Shown here one piece after another: positions 1-5,202 of a stretch of DNA of 5,675 nucleotides. The first letter of the stretch is position 1. Each line of letters opens with the position of its first letter. The notes below the pieces were generated by a model. The model worked only from the letters and a program-made list of their open reading frames with translations, searched no databases and was not told the DNA's origin. The stretch is from Halieaceae bacterium (GTDB lineage: Bacteria; Pseudomonadota; Gammaproteobacteria; Pseudomonadales; Halieaceae). Made by a program: the position numbers and the translations under genes. The stretch is from the NCBI GenBank assembly GCA_011524755.1, contig WTJR01000170.1, positions 1,549 to 7,223 of the forward strand. The letters run 5' to 3'.

Positions 1-1146
1 GCCTACAAAGCAGCTGAACTGACTCGCAGCCTTATTCGCGAGGGCGCAAATGTGCGTGTCATCATGACAGAGGGGGCCTGCGAGTTTATTACGCCGCTAA
101 CGCTCCAAGCCTTATCGGGACATGAGGTTCATACCGATCTGCTAGACACCGAGGCGGAAGCCGCGATGGGTCATATCGAGCTCGCGCGCTGGGCTGACGC
201 ATTGCTGATAGCGCCAGCAAGTGCGGATTCCATTGCGCGGCTGGTACAAGGTCGTGCCGATGACCTGCTCGGTGCTTGCGCACTAGCAACCCCCGCACCC
301 GTATTTGTCGCACCCGCAATGAACCAAGAGATGTGGGCAAAGCAAGCCACCCAAGACAACGTTCAGACCTTAGTTAGTAGAGGTATTGCGATGCTGGGGC
401 CCTCGTCGGGCAGTCAGGCCTGTGGCGATGTCGGCGTAGGCCGTCTACTCGAGCCCGATGACATCGTCTCAGCAGTTGCAGAGCACCTCAGTACGGGCGC
501 GCTCTCGGGTCGGCATGTGGTGATAACGGCAGGACCAACTCGAGAACCCATCTGCCCCGTGCGCTACATAAGCAATCGAAGCTCCGGAAAAATGGGTTAT
601 GCGCTCGCTGAAGCCTGTATCAACGCGGGCGCCAAAACGACATTGATTTCGGGCCCGGTCAGCTGTGAGCCACCTTCGGGTGCTACTGTGATCAATGTTG
701 AAACAACACAGGAAATGTTTGATGCGAGTATGGCGACAGCTGCGACAGCCGATATCTTTATCGGTGCAGCAGCGGTGGTCGACTTCAGACCAACGACGGT
801 ATCCGATCGGAAAATTAAGCGTAGCGGTATCGAAGCGATGGATCTATCGCTCGTTCCGAATCCCGACATCATCGCCTCGGTAGCAGACAGCAAGGCGAGG
901 CCTAAACTTGTCGTTGGCTTTGCCGCTGAGACACATGACGTACAAGATTACGCTCGCAAGAAGCTTGCGAGTAAGTCGCTAGATTTCATTTTTGCGAATG
1001 ATGTCAGCGATCAAGCTATTGGCTTCAACAGCGAACATAATGCAGGGGTGCTCATTGGCAGGGACTCAGATATTGTTCTGCCAATGTCTTCAAAGCGGGT
1101 ACTCGCCGAATCGATTATTGGAGAGCTGAGCAAAGTTCTAGGCTGA
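1..1146 (+). CDS. coaBC: Bifunctional phosphopantothenoylcysteine decarboxylase / phosphopantothenate-cysteine ligase (5'-truncated by window)
   Basis: This cytosolic enzyme makes two consecutive steps of coenzyme A synthesis: the CoaB half joins cysteine to 4'-phosphopantothenate using CTP, and the FMN-dependent CoaC half decarboxylates the product. Frame 1 is open from the first base and begins AYKAAELTRSL, matching E. coli CoaBC from about residue 18, so roughly 17 residues with the start codon lie upstream. Visible CoaC signatures are the active-site His of MGHIELARWAD (codon 172-174), the PAMN motif (313-324) and the conserved Cys of ACGDVGVGR (421-423). A linker leads to CoaB, with ITAGPTREP, the NRSSGKMG motif (Asn codon 574-576), a KIKRSG lysine segment near 811, NPDIIASV, VGFAAET and FANDVS. 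The C-terminus looks complete, ending at TGA 1144-1146. Both active sites appear intact. It usually precedes dut, but here argB follows after 128 bp. Family assignment is very secure. Confidence 0.97.
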   Translation, partial: AYKAAELTRSLIREGANVRVIMTEGACEFITPLTLQALSGHEVHTDLLDTEAEAAMGHIELARWADALLIAPASADSIARLVQGRADDLLGACALATPAPVFVAPAMNQEMWAKQATQDNVQTLVSRGIAMLGPSSGSQACGDVGVGRLLEPDDIVSAVAEHLSTGALSGRHVVITAGPTREPICPVRYISNRSSGKMGYALAEACINAGAKTTLISGPVSCEPPSGATVINVETTQEMFDASMATAATADIFIGAAAVVDFRPTTVSDRKIKRSGIEAMDLSLVPNPDIIASVADSKARPKLVVGFAAETHDVQDYARKKLASKSLDFIFANDVSDQAIGFNSEHNAGVLIGRDSDIVLPMSSKRVLAESIIGELSKVLG

Positions 1147-1274
1147 TTGATGATGTAGAATGCGGGCAATGCTTGGAGCGCCATCTGGCAGATATGTTGG
1201 CGAGAAAGCATCCGGGCCCAATTTTGCCTCCGCCTTAACGAGGGAGCCATCAATATCGAACGATAGAGGACTTC
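1147..1274. other. coaBC-argB intergenic gap, possible relic of algC 3' end
   Basis: This 128-bp spacer carries no complete gene that I can support. In E. coli dut follows coaBC, and in Pseudomonas dut and algC lie between coaBC and argB; both are absent here. One frame (codons in phase with 1236) stays open through the spacer and ends LADMLARKHPGPILPPP at TAA 1236-1238. Its spacing and ending loosely recall the C-terminus of AlgC phosphomannomutases (a helix, then Pro-x-Leu-x-Leu-Pro-Phe), with no nearby ATG start. This could be what a deletion left behind, or chance. I see no convincing terminator. An argB ribosome binding site, AGAGGA (1265-1270), sits 4 bases before its ATG. No strong promoter stands out; TTGGCG (1197-1202) followed by AATTTT (1220-1225) is the best weak candidate. 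Confidence 0.3.
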
Positions 1275-2180
1275 ATGTCTCTTAACCGAACTGACGCTGA
1301 GCAATTTGCTCGTGTACTGACAGAATCTTTGCCCTATATTCAGCGATTTACGGGCAAAACTATGGTCATCAAGTTTGGCGGTAACGCCATGACCGACCCA
1401 GAGCTGCATGAAAGCTTCGCCCGTGATGTCGTGCTGATGAAATTAGTGGGCATGAATCCCATTGTCGTTCACGGTGGCGGCCCCCAGATTGGGAAACTAC
1501 TTGACCGCTTAGGCATTGAATCGCGATTTGTTGGGGGCATGCGTGTCACCGATGAAGAAACGGTAGATGTCGTTGAAATGGTGCTGGGCGCGTCTGTTAA
1601 CAAGGAAATTGTCGACAGCATCCACCGAAACGGGGGAAGAGCGGTCGGAATTACCGGTAAAGACGGCGAGCTCCTGCGGGCTAAAGCGCTGAGCGCGCAT
1701 AACGACGTAGGCGGTGCGGAAGACATTGGCTTAGTCGGCGAAGTCGAGAGCGTCGATACGGACATTCTGACCATGCTAGCCAACAGCGACTATATTCCGG
1801 TCATTGCCCCCGTTGCCGGCAGTGTTGATGGACGCACCTACAACATTAATGCGGATCTGGTGGCAGGAAAGCTTGCTGAAGTACTGAAAGCGGAAAAGCT
1901 AATGCTGTTGACCAACGTAACCGGGTTGATGGACGGAGAGGGAAAAACACTAACGGGGCTATCTACCCAAAGAGTTGACGAGTTAATCGAACAAAGTGTG
2001 ATTACAGGCGGCATGCTGCCTAAAGTTCGATGCGCGATGGATGCAGTGAGAGCAGGCGTCACCAGCGCGCATATTATCGATGGGCGAGTTCCTCATTCGA
2101 CTTTGTTAGAAATCTTTAGCGATGAGGGCATTGGCACCTTGATCACTAACCAGAGCATGGGTAACGTCTCAATTTCCTAA
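1275..2180 (+). CDS. argB: N-acetylglutamate kinase, arginine-inhibitable type
   Basis: The enzyme phosphorylates N-acetyl-L-glutamate with ATP, the second step of arginine synthesis, in the cytosol. The 301-residue product is a full-length amino acid kinase. Visible motifs are VIKFGGNAM (31-39, catalytic Lys33), VHGGGPQIG (65-73, glycine-rich substrate/nucleotide loop), RFVGGMRVTD (84-93), GITGKDG (125-131), YNINAD (189-194, N-acetylglutamate-binding Asn and organising Asp194), LLTNVTG (211-217) and MLPKV with Lys250. Relative to the E. coli enzyme there are about 25 extra N-terminal residues predicted to form a helix (AEQFARVLTESLPYIQRF). In arginine-sensitive enzymes such as that of Pseudomonas this helix interlocks dimers into a hexamer. 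The C-terminal EIFSDEGIGTLI (279-290) resembles the arginine-site region. Feedback inhibition by arginine is therefore inferred. The ATG has AGAGGA 4 bases upstream. slmA follows after 31 bp. Confidence 0.97.
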   Translation: MSLNRTDAEQFARVLTESLPYIQRFTGKTMVIKFGGNAMTDPELHESFARDVVLMKLVGMNPIVVHGGGPQIGKLLDRLGIESRFVGGMRVTDEETVDVVEMVLGASVNKEIVDSIHRNGGRAVGITGKDGELLRAKALSAHNDVGGAEDIGLVGEVESVDTDILTMLANSDYIPVIAPVAGSVDGRTYNINADLVAGKLAEVLKAEKLMLLTNVTGLMDGEGKTLTGLSTQRVDELIEQSVITGGMLPKVRCAMDAVRAGVTSAHIIDGRVPHSTLLEIFSDEGIGTLITNQSMGNVSIS

Positions 2181-2211
2181 TACTTGTCACCCAGTACATT
2201 CGGCGGAACTT

Positions 2212-2820
2212 ATGCCTCAACGACGAAGCGACCGTAAAGAGCAAATACTCCAGTCATTGGCGGCGATGCTTGAGTCCAGTCCGGGAAGTAAGATTACGAC
2301 AGCGAAGCTGGCGGCCAGTCTGGACGTGTCTGAGGCGGCCCTTTATCGACATTTTCCCTCTAAAACCCGGATGTACGAATCGCTGATCGATTTTGTCGAA
2401 GAGACTTTATTTTCGCGCATTACTCAGATACTTAGCGAGGAGTCCGAGCAGCTTATTCGCTGCAAAAAAATCCTAACGCTCTTCCTCGTTTTCTGTCAGC
2501 GAAACCCGGGCATCACACGCATTCTGTCAGGAGACGCGTTAACCGGAGAGCATGAAAGACTTCGGGGCCGGGTTGCGCAAGTCTATGACAGGATAGAAAC
2601 GCAACTGCGCCAATGCCTGCGCATGGCAGAAGTCGAGGAGGGTTGGCGCACGAGCATTCCTGTCAGCAGTGCCGCCAATTTACTACTTGCGCTCGCGGAA
2701 GGAAGAATCGCACAGTTTGTTCGGTCGGATTTTGCAACGGTACCGACACAAGCCTGGGACGAGCAATGGTCCTTAGTGACGGCTACGTTAGTCAGAGATA
2801 TCCCTCCCGGCCAGTTTTGA
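2212..2820 (+). CDS. slmA: Nucleoid occlusion factor SlmA (TetR family)
   Basis: SlmA binds specific chromosomal sites and, when DNA-bound, antagonises FtsZ polymerisation so that the septum does not form over the nucleoid. The 202-residue protein matches E. coli SlmA closely over the N-terminal half: KEQILQSLAAMLESS (9-23), the helix-turn-helix ITTAKLAASLDVSEAALYRHF (about 28-48) followed by PSKTRMYESLI, and QRNPGITRILSGDAL (96-110), close to the region implicated in FtsZ binding. EIQAQLRQ-like IETQLRQCLR and FVRSDF further on also match. The recognition helix is nearly identical to the E. coli one, so the DNA target may be conserved (inference). I saw no full SlmA-binding consensus in the window. 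The start is supported by GGCGGA (2202-2207). It lies 31 bp after argB and may share its transcript; it ends 7 bp from the convergent pyrE stop. The position before pyrE is the usual one in Gammaproteobacteria. Confidence 0.94.
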   Translation: MPQRRSDRKEQILQSLAAMLESSPGSKITTAKLAASLDVSEAALYRHFPSKTRMYESLIDFVEETLFSRITQILSEESEQLIRCKKILTLFLVFCQRNPGITRILSGDALTGEHERLRGRVAQVYDRIETQLRQCLRMAEVEEGWRTSIPVSSAANLLLALAEGRIAQFVRSDFATVPTQAWDEQWSLVTATLVRDIPPGQF

Positions 2821-2827
2821 AACTCGC

Positions 2828-3475
2828 CTAAACCCCGAACTGCTCCCTGTATTGATGCATGAGATCTAGGCTCTTCGACATATCAGGCTGTTCCGATAAC
2901 CACTCGATAATGTCGTGCATGGTGATAACGCTTTGAACCTGGAGGCCCAGCGTGCGTCTTACTTCCTCCACTGCGGACGTGTCGCCTGCACCTCGCTCAC
3001 ACCGGTCAAGACCAATGACAACACCATAAGGCGTTGCCCCCTCGCTTCTGATTAAGTCCACCGAGTGTCTAATCGCGGTTCCCGCAGTGATCACGTCATC
3101 AATAATCAACACATTACCGCTTAGCGGCGCACCCATGAGGATCCCGCCTTCGCCATGCGACTTGGCCTCTTTACGATCGAAGGTGACCGATAAATCGCGG
3201 TTATGGCTTTGTTGCAAGGCAATGCCAGTCGCAGTCGCCAAGGGAATACCCTTATATGCCGGCCCAAACAGTCCATCGATCTCATCAATGATGCCTTTGG
3301 CAGCGTTGGCGTAACAGGCACCCAACGTCGCCATTGCCTCGCCCGTTGAAAACACGCCTGCGTTAAAGAAGTAGGGGCTGACCCTGCCGGACTTCAATGT
3401 GAATTCACCAAATTTCAATGCGCCGAAACGGATCGATAGCTCGATAAATTGACGTTTACTGTCTGATGCGCGCAT
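2828..3475 (-). CDS. pyrE: Orotate phosphoribosyltransferase
   Basis: PyrE converts orotate and PRPP to orotidine 5'-phosphate, the fifth step of de novo UMP synthesis, in the cytosol as a dimer. The 215 residues are the normal length (E. coli 213). Visible signatures are FTLKSGRVSPYFFNAG (25-40, orotate-binding Lys28 and FFN region), FGPAYKGIPLA (70-80, Tyr74/Lys75), the mobile catalytic loop FDRKEAKSHGEGG (99-111, with Arg101, Lys102, Lys105 and His107) and the PRPP-binding signature VLIIDDVITAGTAIR (122-136). The ATG has TGGA 7 bases upstream on the minus strand. Unlike enterics, where pyrE lies directly after rph and is controlled by attenuation, here the Crc-like gene stands between them on the other strand. 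I see no leader-peptide attenuator. Expression probably comes from the divergent region 3476-3595. The gene appears intact. Confidence 0.97.
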   Translation of the reverse strand: MRASDSKRQFIELSIRFGALKFGEFTLKSGRVSPYFFNAGVFSTGEAMATLGACYANAAKGIIDEIDGLFGPAYKGIPLATATGIALQQSHNRDLSVTFDRKEAKSHGEGGILMGAPLSGNVLIIDDVITAGTAIRHSVDLIRSEGATPYGVVIGLDRCERGAGDTSAVEEVRRTLGLQVQSVITMHDIIEWLSEQPDMSKSLDLMHQYREQFGV

Positions 3476-3595
3476 ACAATATTCCAGTGAGCGGCCGCCC
3501 TGAAATTATGAACATATTATGAATCAACCGGTTCACAGATTTCAGTATGAAAAGTTCTGACGTAGTATACCAAGCTCAGTATTCGGGAAACAAAA
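3476..3595. promoter_or_regulatory. Divergent pyrE / crc control region
   Basis: These 120 bp separate the divergent starts of pyrE and the Crc-like gene and must hold both promoters unless the genes are leaderless or read through. For pyrE (minus strand) the best candidate is CATAAT (complement of 3516-3521), with CTGAAA (complement of 3540-3545) 18 bases before it; a second CATAAT lies 11 bp nearer the gene. For crc (plus) a weak candidate pairs TTCAGT (3541-3546) with TAGTAT (3563-3568), spacing 16. A weak ribosome site GGGA (3585-3588) precedes the crc ATG by 7 bases. Other structure includes the tandem repeat at 3505-3526, the palindrome AACCGGTT (3526-3533), and the inverted arms CTGAAAT (3500-3506) and ATTTCAG (3539-3545). 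All promoter calls are by eye. Confidence 0.4.
3505..3526. repeat. 11-bp tandem repeat in pyrE/crc spacer
   Basis: ATTATGAA occurs at 3505-3512 and again at 3516-3523, giving an 11-bp period, about one helical turn. On the minus strand each copy reads TTCATAAT and so contains a possible -10 element CATAAT for pyrE. The perfect palindrome AACCGGTT follows at 3526-3533. Such spacing could present two half-sites on one DNA face, but the repeat is short and AT-rich, so chance duplication is possible. Confidence 0.45.
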
Positions 3596-4357
3596 ATGAA
3601 AGTGTTATCACTTGCAGTCGATGGCCTTGAGCGAGCGCACGCTGAAGGACTGTTGACGTGGGCATTTCAGCAGGATGCGGACGTGATTTGCTTTCAGGAC
3701 ACTCGGTGCTCCGAATACTCACTGCCTTCAAACGATTTCTTCCCCGAGAATTACCACGCCTACTTTGCCGATAATTATGACGATGCAAAGGTGAATGGCG
3801 TCGCGGTTTACTGCAAAAAAATGCCGAAAGCCATCATGTTCGGTCTTGGCTTTATGGACTTCGACCATCTCGGAATCTATATCCAGGCGGATTATGACGA
3901 CTGCAGCATCGGCAGCATCATGGTGCCACCTGCCGTGGGCGAGCGTGGCGACAAAGAGCTCAAGATGCGATTCCTACAGCAACTGGGCGCCCACCTGCAA
4001 AAAGTTAGAAACAAGAAGCGCGACTTTATTCTTTGCGGAGGTTGGGAGCTTGCCTGGCAGCCACGCGATGCAGAAGAGTCGGGAAATCGCCTCGACATTC
4101 CGGGATTTAGTAACGAAGAGCGCGACTGGCTTGGATCGCTCTATCGCATGGGTTATTGCGATGCATTCCGAGAAGTGGAAACGGATGCAGACGATTACAC
4201 TTGGTGGCCAGACGGCGACGACGGCCCCGGCGTGCGAACCGATACCCATATCATTTCAGACAGCCTCGCGCCCCACGTCACCCAGGCCGTTATCGAGAGT
4301 GAAGAGGCGTTCTCCAGCCATGCCGCAGTCACGATCGACTACGACATTGCGCTGTAA
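3596..4357 (+). CDS. crc: Crc-like protein, catalytically degenerate exonuclease III-fold family
   Basis: In Pseudomonas, Crc works with Hfq to repress translation of catabolic mRNAs. This 253-residue protein resembles Crc in length (about 259), sequence and position between pyrE and rph. Shared landmarks are ADVICFQDTRCSEY (28-41), NGVAVYCK (67-74), the PKAIMFGLGF stretch (77-86), YIQADYDD (95-102), DFILCGGW (143-150), GYCDAFREV (186-194), YTWWPD (201-206) and SSHAAVTIDYD (240-250). The fold is that of the exonuclease/endonuclease/phosphatase family, but residues needed by exonuclease III are changed: Asp9 for the motif Asn, Asp35 for Glu, Gly149 and Glu151 for the Asp-x-Asn pair, and Ser241 for the Asp before His242; Asp216 and His242 remain. 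Nuclease activity is thus unlikely, as in Crc. An automatic annotation could wrongly call it exodeoxyribonuclease III. A true Crc/Hfq role outside Pseudomonas is inference. It ends 16 bp from the convergent rph stop. Confidence 0.78.
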   Translation: MKVLSLAVDGLERAHAEGLLTWAFQQDADVICFQDTRCSEYSLPSNDFFPENYHAYFADNYDDAKVNGVAVYCKKMPKAIMFGLGFMDFDHLGIYIQADYDDCSIGSIMVPPAVGERGDKELKMRFLQQLGAHLQKVRNKKRDFILCGGWELAWQPRDAEESGNRLDIPGFSNEERDWLGSLYRMGYCDAFREVETDADDYTWWPDGDDGPGVRTDTHIISDSLAPHVTQAVIESEEAFSSHAAVTIDYDIAL

Positions 4358-4367
4358 AGCGATCGCT
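4358..4367. repeat. Perfect 10-bp palindrome between convergent crc and rph
   Basis: AGCGATCGCT directly follows the crc stop codon and occupies most of the 16-bp space before the rph stop. It has no loop, so it is a poor intrinsic terminator and has no U-tract on either strand. It may be a protein site or chance. The gap offers no other room for a shared terminator, so transcripts probably run into the opposing gene. Confidence 0.4.
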
Positions 4368-4373
4368 AGCGTG

Positions 4374-5123
4374 CTACGAGTGACTAAGCGCTTCTAGTTG
4401 CGCCTGACTCAAGGTCTGACATGCCGACTCAGCAAGATCTAGCAATGTGTTTAGCTCAGCGCGAGTAAACACTTTATCCTCGGCAGTGCCCTGAACCTCA
4501 ATCAATCCGCCACCGGCCAACATAACGACATTAATATCACTCTGCGCGGTGGAATCCTCAGGGTAATCGAGGTCAACCACTGGCTGGCCGTTCCACATCC
4601 CCACAGAAACAGCGCAAACTCGATCAATCAGCGGATCTGCCTTGAGGGCCCCAGCACGTTGCAGCTTATTTAACGCCGACACTACCGCAACGCTGGCACC
4701 AGTAATGGCCGTTGTCCGTGTACCGCCATCCGCTTGAAGCACATCACAATCGATGGTCATCGTTCGCTCACCCAATGCCTTCAGATCGATGCTGGCTCGC
4801 AAAGACCTACCTATCAAGCGCTGAATTTCAACCGTTCGGCCAGTTTGTTTTCCTCGGGCCGCCTCACGGTCCATTCGAGTACCGGTTGAGCGCGGCAACA
4901 TGCCGTACTCGGCTGTTAGCCAGCCCTGTCCCTTGCCTCTCAAGAACGGCGGTACACCGTCAGAAATGGACGCCGTACATAGCACCTTTGTATTTCCGAA
5001 GCATGCCAGCACACTGCCTTCCGCTTGATGGGTGTAATTGAGGTGAAATTCGATTTCCCTCATCTGATCAGGTCGGCGACCGCTCGGTCGTTGCTCAAGG
5101 GGTTGCATGGTGTTGGAGTCCAT
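4374..5123 (-). CDS. rph: Ribonuclease PH (tRNA nucleotidyltransferase)
   Basis: RNase PH is a phosphate-dependent 3'-to-5' exoribonuclease that trims tRNA precursors and some other RNAs, acting as a hexameric ring. The 249-residue product aligns end to end with E. coli RNase PH (238 residues). Landmarks are RPSGRRPDQMR (12-22), YTHQAEGSVL (30-39), GQGWLTAEYGMLPRSTGTR (65-83), GKQTGRTVEIQRLIGRSLR (91-109, Arg96 matching the phosphate-binding Arg86), DCDVLQADGGTRTTAITGA (125-143), EDSTAQSDINVVM (189-201, with the two conserved Asp190 and Asp196) and IEVQGTAE (208-215). In most relatives AQSD reads AETD; the aspartate itself is kept. The start chosen gives about ten extra N-terminal residues. 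Met6 (ATG at 5108) would also fit, and neither start has a strong ribosome site, so the start is uncertain. Activity looks intact, unlike the frameshifted rph of E. coli K-12. Confidence 0.96.
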   Translation of the reverse strand: MDSNTMQPLEQRPSGRRPDQMREIEFHLNYTHQAEGSVLACFGNTKVLCTASISDGVPPFLRGKGQGWLTAEYGMLPRSTGTRMDREAARGKQTGRTVEIQRLIGRSLRASIDLKALGERTMTIDCDVLQADGGTRTTAITGASVAVVSALNKLQRAGALKADPLIDRVCAVSVGMWNGQPVVDLDYPEDSTAQSDINVVMLAGGGLIEVQGTAEDKVFTRAELNTLLDLAESACQTLSQAQLEALSHS

Positions 5124-5202
5124 AAACTGCTCGCGAATACGAAGGTGTCGCTGCGCAGTCTACTTGTTAGACTAGCGACTTTCGACGCCCTTGGAGAAAC
5201 AC
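5124..5202. promoter_or_regulatory. Divergent rph / yicC control region
   Basis: These 79 bp lie between the divergent starts of rph and yicC. The main visible element is the bulged inverted repeat at 5147-5179. TAGACT, a possible -10 element, occurs on both strands inside it (5168-5173 on plus, complement of 5157-5162 on minus), but neither has a convincing -35 at the right distance. A good yicC ribosome site, GGAG (5193-5196), stands 6 bases before the ATG. Confidence 0.4.
5147..5179. repeat. Bulged inverted repeat / potential hairpin between rph and yicC
   Basis: The outer arms GTCGCT (5147-5152) and AGCGAC (5174-5179) and the inner arms AGTCTA (5157-5162) and TAGACT (5168-5173) are perfect complements around the loop CTTGT (5163-5167). 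A 4-base bulge, GCGC (5153-5156), interrupts the left side only. This gives 12 paired bases in 33. There is no following U-tract, so it is not a classic terminator. It could be an operator, or a leader hairpin in the yicC or rph mRNA. Confidence 0.55.

Noticed and set aside
834..851. AGCGAT-GGATCT-ATCGCT inverted repeat in coaBC
   Set aside because: It lies within a conserved coding stretch, is short, and has no sign of regulatory placement.
1011..1409. 132-codon open frame on the minus strand covering the coaBC-argB gap
   Set aside because: It is antisense to the conserved ends of two real genes, its product has no recognisable motif, and its composition is that of a shadow frame.
3491..3498. 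GCGGCCGC palindrome upstream of pyrE
   Set aside because: It is a single GC-rich 8-mer between the pyrE ribosome site and the candidate promoter. It could suggest a cloning site, but the surrounding sequence is continuous and native-looking.
4010..4017. AACAAGAA, a perfect Hfq/Crc-type CA motif
   Set aside because: It lies deep inside the crc coding region in a Lys-rich stretch (RNKKR), away from any ribosome binding site, so it is best explained by coding.
3795..4397. 200-codon plus-strand frame inside and beyond the Crc-like gene
   Set aside because: It is an out-of-frame shadow; the other frame carries clear family motifs through to its stop at 4357.
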